Of a stretch of 64,000 bases of DNA, positions 45,220 to 58,266 are shown one piece after another; the first letter of the stretch is position 1, and every line of letters starts with the position of its first letter. Origin of the DNA: Zoroaster sp. YZ-2022 (taxonomy: Eukaryota; Echinodermata; Asteroidea; Forcipulatida; Zoroasteridae); contig CM055828.1 in the NCBI GenBank assembly GCA_029582265.1, positions 31,741,263 to 31,805,262 of the forward strand. The letters run 5' to 3'. The notes beneath the pieces were generated by a model. It was not told the DNA's origin. It saw only the letters and a list, made by a program, of their open reading frames with translations, and ran no database searches. The position numbers and the translations under genes are program-made.

Positions 45220-46967
45220 CAATAACCATTATTTTGCAATTATTAGTTCCCTAGCTATTATAAACTGGGTTGCCCGATATGAGCATCACATCATTTAAAA
45301 AAAAATTATTGTTGAATATTTTTGTTCTATTGTTATCCTATAAAATACAATATGATTTTCAATGAGAAAATGTTATATAATATTCGTTCTCGTTCTAAAA
45401 TGTAAGTCTGTGGGATATTTCACAGTGTTTTTAATTTAAATACTTGATCATACGTTAATAACAGATCAAACGTTTCTTAAGCTTTCGCCTTTTTAAAAAT
45501 TTTATCTTAATTTCTGCAATAACTAATACAAGCAACTGCTAAAGGCCAAGGAAGCGCGTTTTAGAAATCTAAACCTTGGTGCTTATTACTTGCGTGTTTT
45601 GACACGTTTTAGCGTTAGCCTCTGTCGATTCGGCGGGATAGGACACGAAGTGGCGAAATTCTATCCCACCGTCTGATTTCCCATTCGCTAAGAATGCCAC
45701 GTTCAACACACCTTGAACTGCTTCGGTTTTTGTCACGGCTCTTTAAACGCCGCGAATAACCAACGCTCGCCTCCTGCATTCGTACATTAGCGCTGCGTGT
45801 GATAATAACCCATGACCCAATAAAAACACACACATCACTTAAGTTTTTATTTACGAACGCTATAGGTGTTTTCCCCTTTAAGAAAGCTTATGGGACAATG
45901 TCAGTGTCTTGTTGCATCAAATCCTGAAAAGAAGAATGGTTTTTGCACTAGGTCGTCATCCCTGGAACTTGTTTATATTATTTATGTAGGCCTACGTTTA
46001 AAGAAAATGTTGATTTTCATTTAGTTTTGATGAAAATCGGTCAACGGTAATGAAAACTGGAGTTTTCTTAATGCAGAAATAACCTTCATTTTACTGAAGC
46101 ACCACAAAACTTTTGCTCGTTTTAGAAAATTTGAAAGAATTTCACTTCGCGAGCACAAAGGGGCATAATTTGATGTAATAATTTCACGAAAATATTTTGT
46201 TATGGTTTTGTGAAGTGGTGAAATATATACGAGACATCTGATGTGTACCACCATACTGTGCAACAGCCTTTATTTTTCATTTGAATTTTGTTTCTTTGAT
46301 CAAAAAAGCTAGAATCTTCCCAGAATGATGTTCAATATTTGATAGACTACAAAAAGACCATGGGCCAACGAATCCCGCTTGCAGTCGCACTTCAAAACAA
46401 TTTGATTAAATGCATAGCTGTGAGCGTACCTTTGTGATTACTCCTTCATCAGAGAATAATATAAATATAGACCCATGACTTCACTTGGTCCGTAGAGTCC
46501 ACAACAATAACAACTGGTCGCTGCCCTCAAGCTGCTGATGAATATTGCGAAGTTGATTCAACGAGGGATTTCTCCCAATCTGGAGGTTCAAATTTGTGGA
46601 GTTCTACCATTTTGAAAATTAGATTGATTGTCATAGAAGTTGAACGGAAAGCGATGAAAAGGTGATTTGATTTGATATCATACAGGCAAAGGAATTGTTC
46701 ATGATCATAATGATGTATATTGTGTTTATCAGTGACTTACTTGTTTTAACTGGAAGTTTGATTTATGGATTAAATTAATAATAAAACTCTCATTATGCAA
46801 TATACTAAAGACGGATTCATTCAAATTGTCTCCCTTTTCCGAGACGACAGTCTGGGCTCCTTCCCCCGAGACCTTCAAAACAAGTCTTGAAGCCCTGCCA
46901 AATAAAAAGTGCCCGGTCCAAAACAATCTGCCTCATCAATTAGCCTGCGCCAGTTTTAGAAGTACAA

Positions 46968-47092
<125 letters not shown>

Positions 47093-49145
47093 AACGACCC
47101 TATCTGGAAAAATGCAAGGCAATGACAACAACAGTACAAAGACCCATATTGGCATCATTTGTTAGTGCGACCAAATATCAACAGCCTAGAAATTGTAGGC
47201 CCTATATATATTTGAAAGCATCGTTCGACTCCTGCAATAATAACCTGAGCTGGTCCAACTTGTAATACAGCCGTGGGGCTCCAATACCGTCAAATTACCA
47301 GGAAATCTCGTTAGTTTCATCAGAAAGTGAACAGATAGAGGCGACTCGAGGTTTATTGCCGTTGTTATCGTTCCACTGACAATTTTCGGGTGTATGCCAA
47401 ATCCAAGATCAAAAACGCGCGCGGTACCCGTAATTAATGGTGGTGCGCATGGTGTTGTTTTCTGTAATCAGGACAAACAAGTGTGCTTTCTTGACGAGTT
47501 GCGACAATAAACCGGATCATATTTTTCCATCTTCATGATTTATGACTGAGCCAAATTGTAGTTCAAGTTTCACTGTGCTAGCATGAATTATCGTTTTTAG
47601 ACATGACAAAATTACTCCAAGATATATGTGTCATGTCTGATCGGTAGTATAATGCCTCGTACGATGGAAATTTGACACTTACGAGGATGCATTGAACAGA
47701 AAACAAAGAATCACGGGTAAACTTTTTCGAACATTAAAAAAATATGACGAGAAATGTTAAACGTATGCACAAATAATTGCCTACTTATCTATTAGGGTAA
47801 CATGGAAATGGGAAAGAAACCATGATGTGTTAATAGCTTATTTCAAGATTACTTTTTTTGGTAATTTCCAATATTATTGGCTTGAATCAAATACTTGTGT
47901 GTATCTCTTCATATTTCCATTTTGATTGGAAATGCATTTTGAGAAATCAAAATAAACTAAAAAGAAAAGTAAAAATATCATTTAAGTTAATGATAGCTGA
48001 ATTGGTAGAGTGATGGAGAAAAATCTACAAAACTATTCGTTTCTGAATTTGTGCCATATTGCTACAAAAGAACAAGCAAATATTAAGTATCTACATGTTT
48101 TTAATCTGCATAAAATTGTTCTCCTTTTCAGTAGTTGATTGCAGTATAATTATAGTGACCGTAATTTTTGTGCGACAATACTTCAGTGTCTGGATGGCCT
48201 GCCGCGTCGCTAGCAGCATGCTTCGAATCCACAGGCATGTTCTTGATAGGACAAGTCACACATCTACAGTTGAAGCACCGCACCGCCCTTCACTCCCAAG
48301 ACGTCCGTCTCTACTCGGTTAGTCGCGCAAGTTGGGACGGCAGAATTGACCTTAATTCTTCGCAAATTATGTTACCGATATCATGTGTGCGCCGGCTAAA
48401 ATCTGCGGTCGGCTGGAACAGAAGCAATTCGTTACATTTTAGGACGGTGGAATTGCTGTCAAGGGATCATTTTCTTGGGGTGCTTGGCTTCTTCGATTTC
48501 CTTGAGATAGTTCTTCCCATTCAACCCATGTATAATTTCTGTGCAACTTGCCATTCATACATATTTAACGGTCAAACATTCTGGGCTAGAAATGCAATAC
48601 ACTGCAATCAGAACACGGCTCTTGTACCGAAATCTTGTTTTAAACAATTAATAAATGAAACAATTTCCTAATACTTATAAAATGTTTAATATAGGCTGTA
48701 CATTTTCTAGACGTTTAAAATAACACGAGAGTATAAAAGTAATAGCAATCAATAAAAGGTTGGGTATTTTTGTATTAATTGAAATATGCCTTAAATATGT
48801 ATCTCCCGTGTTTTAACAGCATATTCCGGAAATGTTTGTTTTCACTGGAACATTGATAACTTCCTTTTGGAAGAAAAAAATAATAAATTTTATATTTAAC
48901 AAAAATAGGTGCCAGAAGTTTAGTCGAACAGTGAAAAAGTGTCAACATTAATTCATGACGGGACACATATTTACTGTAAAACCACGTTTCTCATGATTAT
49001 TTTGAGAACGAAATTAAATGATCGTAGCTTACTTTTTGTATATTGGCCTACGATGCCCCAGAAATGCTTTTCCGATTGAAGTATTTCACGTAATTTTCTA
49101 AAACACCATTTCGAAATTTACAAATTTACAAATGCTAAGAAAGGG

Positions 49146-49300
49146 GATCAGGTTGTCGTGACGGTACTTTCCTCGCCTTTCACATCTGTGGACCTGGGTT
49201 TGAATCCTAATTGGACATGTGGAATGGTTTTTTTATTATCCCTTTTTGATTACGTGGGTTTTCCCCTGATATTTGTCTCATTGTAATCTTTTTCATTCCT
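49146..49300 (+). mobile_element. tRNA-derived SINE, family C
   Basis: CTCGCCTTTCACATCTGTGG then CTGGGTTTGAATCCTAATTG is a tRNA-like head with box B. It is followed by TTTTTGATTACGTGGGTTTTC and a short tail. The head is diverged in its D arm. Confidence 0.6.
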
Positions 49301-51523
49301 CAGGCTGACAAGCTACAGTACTGTTCTATAACGAGCTACGGTACTCTTGAGGATTCCTATGTTTCATGTTCCAGAAAGACTTATAATAAATAATCATAGG
49401 CCTAATAATGTTTTTTTTTTCTAGATTGCCAAAAGAGGCTTCAAATGTGCTGGAACCTGCATGCAAACGTTTGGTAATTATCATATTGTTTGAACGCATT
49501 TTTATTTTTATAAATTATTTTTTAAGTCTTTATCTTCAACAAAGGTCGAATTGGCAATCGTTTTATTGTTACAAGTAGTTCATGGACAAGGCCATAATCT
49601 TGTTTTAAATGCGTGAAGGACCATCAATGCTAAAGATTGTTTGAAAGGACCCACTTACCTAAAAACAAAATGATAAAATATTCAAGACATATAAAGTTCA
49701 ACCTTGTTGACCTAATTAATTTGTTTTGGGGACAGTTCATAATTAAATGCACCCGTGTTCACCAGCCACTAAAAAGCCGGGATATTAACAATTGAGGCCT
49801 ATAAATCTGGAATCATACAAAGTGACATTAAAAGCCCAAGCCAGGCAATTATTGGCGGGAATTAAAAAATACTTAAACTGACTAACATTCAACAGCCATC
49901 GTTTGCAGTCAAAAAACTGTGTGTGAGCATAGGGGAAGATGAGAGTTTAAACTGGAAATTGCTAAAGAATTTGCTGGATATTGGCTGAAATAACAAAAAC
50001 AGATAGGCAGTAAATCGTCAGAAACTGTATACGTGTATTGAATGACACTTGACGGTGGTTTATTTGGATTAAGAAGCAATGGCGCCAAAATGCTTCTGTT
50101 TTGTATGCCCCTTATGTCAAAGTTCACGTGTAATTTGAAAAATTTATTAATGTACCTGTAATTAATCATTATTTTACCAGCAGTGAGGACTATCTGGCGA
50201 GATCCTGTCCAGATGGAACTTTCCCAATTACAGAAGATTCCAGTATATTAACCTCAAAAAGAATCATTTAAAATAATGTCTGTTGCATGGTTGAACAGTA
50301 ATTTAGTAGGCCATATTAACATCAAAAACGATTTATGAGAAATGGCTCGTTTTGAAATTGTATTTTATGAAAGAAAATTAAGTATTGTTTTCGTTGGGAA
50401 AAACTGAGAACGCTTATCAGGTTTATGTAATTGAACGCTCATCAAGATTCAGCACCAAATATTAACTTGTATATTAATTGTATCCATTGTACATAAGGCA
50501 TATACAATACTCAATAATTAGTGACTCTGGGTCAAGTCATTTGAAATAACCATGGAATAACCCTTGATAAAGCAGAACTCGCGCCATAAATATACAATGA
50601 GGATACCATAGTCTAATTGGTTTACGTTGGTACCCACGGGAAAGCCAGAGTACGTTAACCATCCAACATGTTGCTGATGGTGGCACCCATATATAATGGT
50701 ATCGCGTATTTCTGTTCTCTTATATGTGTATCGCACGTTCTTGGTATTATATTTATATTGAAAAATAAATTAAGCCGATAGGTAGTTATAAAATTAAAGA
50801 AATAGGAAAAACTAGGGAAAATAGGAAAAACTCAATATTAGGCATTTTACTGCTTATTTTGTTTGAACTTCACGAGTTTTAAACATTTTGAAAAATGAAT
50901 AGGCGCAGACCTACATTTAATTGTATTTTGTGTACAGCCAAAGTGAATGTAAAATACCGATCTATTTATCTTATCAAGCTTGCACGTTAAATCATTACGT
51001 AATCTTTGTGAAACCTTGGAAATTACACATTCTACATTTACATAGGAATAAAAATGCAAACTTGATTGCAGCATGAAGATTGTTCATAATTATAAAATTA
51101 CAGCACCAATGCACATTGATGAAATTAGAAATATGATATATCTTGCAAAGCACTCACTGGGACCGCCACAAGTGTTGAACGTTAAGGGTTAATATCAAAT
51201 GTCTACCGTAATTCCATTGTGAGTGAGACGCCACTAAGCTGTCTCTCAGAGGACAACCGGCTACAAAACAACTGGGTTTGTATCTTGTCATCTCGCAGTA
51301 AAGAATGACAGGGAAAACAATTAGGCATATACTTATCAGATTGTTATAGCACTGTTCATCAAAACCCAGAACTAGAATTCTATATTTGTTTTTGAGTCTT
51401 AATTTCTTTGAATACATATTGTTTGATCATATTACAAAAATAAACAATAAATAGAGAATTAGCTGTTGCAAACTGCTTACCAAGCTAAAGGACCTGTAGT
51501 ATAAATGCAAAATAATGGTTACT

Positions 51524-51562
51524 GGCCTTGCGTTTCGAACCTAGCAGGTTCTTTCTCAAAGG
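51524..51562 (-). ncRNA. Degenerate hammerhead-like motif, family 3, second copy
   Basis: The minus strand reads GCCTTTGAGAAAGAACCTGC then TAGGTTCGAAACGCAAGGC, one base different from the copy at 45.18 kb within the motif. Flanks (CAAAATAATGGTTACTGGCC on +) also match. A terminal piece of the same element family. Confidence 0.4.
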
Positions 51563-53041
51563 CAAAATGGCTTAACATGGATAAACATTGTGTGAAAGAG
51601 TCAGCTTATAACACTGTGTCATTCACAAGAAAAAAGTGAATACGATTTGTCTGACACTCCATTTTAAACACATGGTCACGAATCACATTAAAAAGTGTCA
51701 GAACCGAAAGAGTCCAACATTCTTCACTCAACCAGTACAATGTTATCACCATCATGCTCTATTCATTGATTTTATTTTCCACAGAGTGGCTCCAAATGCA
51801 ATAAACAAATTATCATATAATTTCGTATTTTAACATTGATTTTGCAATGCCTTACAAACTTACTTCAGGCGACACACTGCTGATAATGGTGTCAAAATAT
51901 TATCTAGATGCACTCCAATGATAGGTCAAAAAAAAAAGGGAAAAAAAAGGCAATTCTCTCCAATGAAAACTTGGCCAGTGAAGCAACAGTTAAAAGGCAC
52001 ACAATTAAATATAAAAAGTACATGTGGAATGCTAAAATAATGATGTTTTGCTGTTCAGCTTGGCACTGATGGATTGCTTCAAAGCGGCTATAAATTCACA
52101 TCAGGAAAGAAAGGTAAACGATAATACTGGGAACTATATTGAAAATAAGCCGCAGACAACATCCTAAGAATATTAGATGGTGTCACACATTGTATCATTT
52201 GCTTACATAACGAGCGAACGTCGACTATGGCAAGTAAATGCTATAGTCAATGTCATGCACCATAACATAATCTCGTTAATATATGTCAGTCTAATATCAT
52301 TGTAGTTAAAGGGAAGGTACTTAGTATTATTAAACGTACTTGGTAAAGTATGTACATGTCCACTCTATATTTTATTTTTTTAATATATCATAAAACTACT
52401 CTGTGGGTTTAATCACAACAGGTGCTCACGTTTTTGTTTTTGTTTTTTAATGTTTGTTTTAATTTATTTATTTTTCTTTTCAGAAAATGTTTTGTTATGT
52501 TTCTATGATATACATAAAGTTGCAATTTTTGGTAATTTCAACATAACAATTTCTGATTTCCATAATACGAAAGCACTTCAGACGTCCAATTGTCATAGAT
52601 ACGTGTACCCACTATACCCAAAGTATGTTTGTGATAATAAGTCGTAAATTGCATAATCTGGTAATACCAGTGGTGTGTCTTCCTTTAATGTATATGTACC
52701 AGTCGTCAGCTAAATCTTACTTGTCGGTAACTTTTACAATACTTAAAACCCTAACCACCCCAAATCCTGCAAAATCCTCCAAGAGGCACTTTTTGGGAAA
52801 CATTCAGCACTGTTGGAAACTGGTACTTTCACCTCTTCAAATGGGACAAAATTACTACCTGGCAAGAAGTACAGGCCATAAGTGCTGAATATGAAAGATC
52901 AACGAAAATGCACCGTGCATTTTCAAGATAAGAGCATATTTCCAAAAGTGCACTGATGGATTTTGGAGGATTCAGTAAGGTTCCTAGCCAGAATACCTAG
53001 GGGGTTAGATTTAACGTTTTATGTTGTGTTATTATTTATAG

Positions 53042-53240
53042 TTGATGAAATTCTCGCGTCGGGTGATAAACAATTGATTTAAATTTTGCCCTACACAGAC
53101 GTGTGTATATTGTGGAAAAAACTTTGGGCAGGATTCGAACCCACGACATTCTGCTTACTAGTGCAGACGTCTTAACCTCTCGACCACCGAGCTTGCCCGA
53201 TGTCGATTGGCTGGCTAGAATCCTATACAGCAGCGGGTGC
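53042..53240 (-). mobile_element. SINE family A, copy facing left
   Basis: Reverse-complement order of the 2.5 kb copy: GAAATTCTCGCGTCGGGTGA, GATTTAAATTTTGCCCTACA, box B GGATTCGAACCCACGAC, head ACCGAGCTTGCCCGATG and leader CTAGAATCCTATACAGC. It lies head to head with the next copy. Confidence 0.88.
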
Positions 53241-53565
<325 letters not shown>

Positions 53566-56500
53566 TACTCACCATATAAATAGTGAGTACGGTTCATTAA
53601 CATTGTTTTAGATTATTAAAACTCAAACTTGCCATAAACGGTATCATTTAAAACCACTGTATTGTTTTGATAAAATGTATGTAAAGGCCTCAATAACGTT
53701 TAATATAGTTATGTGTATACAAAACAACATGTGAAAGTTTCAAAATAGTTGATGTTGTCGTTATACACCGTTGTAATTTTATTGTCTTCGGATGACAAGG
53801 GTTGCTTGATAGCACCATCAACTATACACCAAGTAAGTTTTATGAAAAACTGTGATCATCTGTGTTGTTCGAGAATACCAACAGTGTAAAGTGGCTTTAA
53901 ACCTATCATAACCACAGACGAGTTTAGTCAACAGCTGTCGACACATGTCGACACCTGTACCCTTATTCAATTGTCGACTCTAGTCGACCATGTACCCCAA
54001 TACACTTTCAGTAAAAGCTATCATTGTGTGTAGGGGCCAATGATCATGAGGCTTATGCAAATTTGTTAAAGTTTCAGTTCAAAGGGTCGTTTATGAGAGA
54101 ACCAAGGAAAATCATCTTCAATTTTTTTTTAAACAAACCGAAAACGAAAATGATTTTTTCCTCCATGCTTATACTCGGTGAAAGCTCTTCCCTGGTAACC
54201 GTTAACACTTGATTGTAAATGGGGTCAATATCGTATGCTTACCAGCTATATGTTTAATGCCCTGTTGATACAGCGGCTTCCTCATACAGAATAACTAGGC
54301 CTATATAATGTCTGCTACTATCGCCAACTTGACGCCAAGAAACGATTTACAAATTTAAAAAAACAAAACTGATTTTGGTCGTATGGTTTCATGGGCATTA
54401 ACATATTCTGTAGATTAGCAGACTGTTCAAAATCAGGAAACCGTTTTTTCTACTGGTATAAAAATTATGGTTTATTGAAATAATGTTAAAGGGATGAATC
54501 GCATCAGAGTTTGTTTGATTTGAGTTGTCCGTGATTCTTGTCACGTAGTTTCCTATAACGGACCCATGTCACGTAATCACTTACAGTTATCACGAATGCT
54601 CTTCCAGCTCAGGCCAAGGGATAACGGACACGGTTTTGTCACTGTGCACCCAAGCGCCCCACGAAACACAACGCTAAAACGTGCCGTCGATTCCCACCAC
54701 TGCAGACTTAACCAGAACGACAGTGGGGCTGGACTGAACTAACAAAAAGTGTTTTTGTTCATGATAAACATCACGTCAGAACACACCATGTACACGTGAC
54801 TCAAACCAAAGTGCATTTAACTTATACCGGTATGGTTAATTGAATCGAGTACAAACAGTTAAATCTAGATAAACCTGATTAAGGGATAGCTTCAACTTTG
54901 ATTAGTTAATACGTCTATCGTGTTTATTGTGTCTATCAGTCATATCCACGGTGTGCCAGGTAACTTTACCGTTGCAATAACTATGAGTATAATTGCATGT
55001 TATATTTAAAGCCCTTAACACTATTGGTAATCTCGAAAAACATAAATGATCACAGTTTTACATACAATTTTTACTTATTGTAAAGTCGATGCTATCATTT
55101 TATCAAAATACCATCTGAAGACAGAAATTCCACGTAGAAATGAATACTTACAATATGAATCCATTTTCATTTTAATGTATAAAATAATTTGCAAATAAAA
55201 ACAAATGTTGTATTTCTTCAAGTAAAATGGTAGATTTCCATTAGGCCTATCAAAACACAGTTGAACTTTCAAATCTCCGAGTCTTATGCCAACTCTATTA
55301 ATACTATTATATGCAGAGAACGGTAAAAATGAAAAAGAAACAAAGAATTTTGCACCAAAAAAAAAAAAAAAGAGCTGGTTGACGGAACAACAATTGGGAG
55401 ATGCTAAAGTGAAGATAGACATTTTGCATTTTATCCCAGAACCTTCAACCTGCAGAATAAGTATTTTAAAACAGGACTGATATTCCCTTCAATTTACTAA
55501 AACGTTTTCAAATCGCAAATTGTTACTCGAAAGTAATTAAATTCACTGTTTTTATATGGAAAGGATTCGAGAAATCACACAGCTTGTATTGTAATTAAAA
55601 TAATTATGTTTTGATCGTCGTTAACCAAAAGCCAAACAATGTCAGTTGTTTATCACAATGTTCCATTTGCAGTCGGGCTCTTTGTAATTTCATATTAACT
55701 TTATTAATTCAACTTAGGTCATGATTAAATACACACTACGGATAATATATATCGCACAGGAAATTAACTGTAAACCAATTACACACATGTTCTTTCTTGT
55801 ATAAATAAACTTTATAAACAGTAATTAATTTCCTTATTATAGAACAGCTGGTTACTGTGACATCAACCTATTATAGTAACAAACACCCAGCTGCTGCAAG
55901 TGCCGTATGTATTGGCACTATACTAGGATCAATGTACCTTAGCTATTGGCTTTGAAAACATCTTGTCCCGGTTCATTTGTCAACCCATTACCGAATTCAA
56001 CGTATAACATAGTTATTGCAGTTACTTCAACCTCGTGTGGAGTGCATGTTCTGTATAATATGAGGTAAAACGGCAGAAGGTGTCTTGTCACCATGGGTTT
56101 TTTCCAATTGGGAACACTTGGTATCCTCATTGGGAGAACAGGGATTCCATCAGGATATAAGATTCTCCCAATCGGGATAGTATTGTTGGGATTGACCCCG
56201 TGAGCTGTTTAATCAATTAGATGCATCAAAGTTGACGATCGAGGAACAGAAAGTTATCGTCAGAGCTTTTGAGACTGAGATCCATTGATTTCGACATAAT
56301 TCACCATCCCACTTTCAAACTATAACTGTTGAACAAAAATATACAAATTGAGTTCCGATTCAGGGAACGAGGGTGGGGGAGGGGCTCCATCGTATCATCC
56401 ACTGAACAGGTGTTCGGTCTCCACTCTTTGTTTGCAGAAGAAGGATTTGTGGAAAGGATATCGCAGGATAGGATAGTTTAGTTGTCAGTTGTGTAGCCTA

Positions 56501-57230
56501 TAACTTTCTCTTCTTGATAGCTCACAATTATTCATCATCACCTATATGTTTATTAAAAATGCTTAACCTTATTTTTGCATTAGTGTAAGTAGTTGATGTC
56601 TGTTTTCTTTGTTCATCCCTTGATACATGTTTTTCCTGTACGTTCCCATTATCAAAGGTCGTTCTCCTCCATGCTCTGTGTTTTCATGCAAGACTTTAAC
56701 AAAGATTTATTTTGCATTGTTTCATAATTATGACAGGCCTATTCAGATCTGTGCAATATTACCGGTAGTCTTTCTGTGTATAATTACAACAATATCTCCT
56801 TTTGTGTAACTACTGACATGAGAGGAGGGGAATTTAATGTGATATTAAAAACAATTAGAAATCCATAACCTATCCCGTATTTTGTAATTTATGACTAGAA
56901 TTTATAAATTCCCCGGATGCTAGCACGTGTTTTCAGTGGCATTTGAGGAAACACCGCAGGAACAAAAGAAAAGACAATATTTCACGCACGATTGATGGTG
57001 AGCGCTGCTCATTCCAAGCATTTGCGTTGTTTGGACAACTATTGCTATAGTAACCCCACAAAATGAAGCAGCGTTAGCGAGTGAGAACAACATCGATTGT
57101 GTTGTTAATATTCGCTTGATCAACATTCTTTATAACAGACGTCTATTACATGCACGAAGTGTGTCAGTTGTGTAATAACACAGTCCACGGCACATTACTC
57201 CAATAACAATGGATTTGAACCATTCGTAAC

Positions 57231-57238
<8 letters not shown>
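53566..57238. other. Intergenic, nothing recognised
   Basis: AT-rich sequence with short frames only. A 63-codon minus frame at 55939-56130 and a Cys-containing one at 56920-57126 have no family signal. Confidence 0.5.
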
Positions 57239-57267
<29 letters not shown>

Positions 57268-57608
57268 TGTGGACTTATATAGCGCACGTATCCACCAACT
57301 GAGTGGTGCTCAAGGCGCATTATATTATTACCCCTGCTCATAAGGCTCATAAGGCTCATAAATCATTCCTGAAATCATATAAGCTCCCTGGGGAGTATAC
57401 AGCTCAATTGCTGCCATTGCAGCGCATATAGGGCTAATCAACCAACTCTGCCCTCACAGGTACCCATTTAACCCCTGGGTGGAGAGAAGCAATTATGGTT
57501 AAGTGTCTTGCTCAAGGACACAAGTGTCACGGCCGGGATTCGAACCCACATTCTGCTGCTAACACCAGAACTTGAGTCCGGTAAGCTAGACCGCTCGGCC
57601 ACGACACT
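57239..57608 (-). mobile_element. SINE family B, full length, tRNA-Leu-derived
   Basis: On the minus strand the head (57608-57523) is tRNA-Leu-like: acceptor AGTGTC/GACACT, anticodon stem CCGGA/TCTGG with loop CTCAAGT (anticodon CAA), and box B GGTTCGAATCC. The body contains TGTCCTTGAGCAAGACACTT, and the 3' tail is (ATT)n. GGCTCATAA is doubled inside. The 28.3 kb copy shares the body. Confidence 0.9.
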
Positions 57609-57611
57609 CCA

Positions 57612-57800
57612 CGTTGTAAAACTTGTAGCTTTGCATTGTGAAGAGGATAAGTAAGACTAATTGCAGTGACACCATGTAAAATTCTCAATTGAGTAGTAAT
57701 AAGTTCTGAAAAGAACTGGAGGATACAACTCAACGTTTCGATCAGTATGCTCTGATCATCCTCAGGAGAATGTCTAATACAACGTAACGTTGTATTAGAC
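57612..57800 (-). mobile_element. Penelope-like terminal fragment, family 2
   Basis: Shares AAGTAAGACTAATTGC, GTGACACCATG, CAATTGAGTAGTAAT and TCTGAAAAGAACTGGAG with the hairpin at 45.0 kb, and carries the hammerhead core below. TACAACGTAACGTTGTA at 57778 is a small palindrome at its outer edge. Confidence 0.6.
57729..57768 (-). ncRNA. Candidate hammerhead ribozyme, family 2
   Basis: Minus strand: stem I CTC/GAG (3 bp), core CTGAGGA, stem II GATCAG-AGCATA-CTGATC (6 bp), GAAA, then the palindromic ACGT and T at the cleavage position. The conserved core is complete. Stem III is only the self-complementary ACGT, so activity would need a dimer, as proposed for other short-stem-III hammerheads. 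Confidence 0.5.
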
Positions 57801-58036
57801 AGACTGGCGCGCAATGTCTAACAAAGAAGCAGTGCATCCTGGGTGGAATGCCGTCATCGTGCGCAATATATACTTAACACACGCATGTTGTATGATTATT
57901 GCGCAGCAAACGCACCAATAAAGTGCATGTATTTGTACGACTTCCTCATGTTCTGTTGTGGCCAAGTTGTATCTTGTCGGGCTCCGTTTAGTTTCTGTGT
58001 TGACCGCTTATCCCTTGATACCCCCATCGGCACAAG

Positions 58037-58258
58037 CAGCGGCGTAGCCACGGGGGGAGGGGGGCACGTCCCCTCCCCACAAATTTCCAGCGCCCCCCAG
58101 GTGTCCCCCCCCCCCACGAAAACCCCCCATAGTGCCCCAAAAAAAGAAAAGTAAAAGAAAAGGGAAAAAACCATTACCCCCTCGGCCCCCCACTCCACTG
58201 CAGTGCCCCGCAGTGCCCCCCTGTGCCCCCCACTGAAAAAGTCCTGGCTACGGCACTG
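58037..58258. mobile_element. hAT-like MITE with perfect 8-bp target duplication
   Basis: Left end CAGCGGCGTAGCCA, right end TGGCTACGGCACTG (inverted, two mismatches). GGCACAAG is present immediately outside both ends (58029-58036 and 58259-58266). The interior is C-rich with an AAAAGAAAAG tract and no real coding potential. The 22.9 kb fragment is the same family. Confidence 0.88.
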
Positions 58259-58266
58259 GGCACAAG

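Noticed and set aside
48168..48671. 167-codon + frame
   Set aside because: No domain, no splice context, no codon regularity. Kept only as a CpG-richer stretch.
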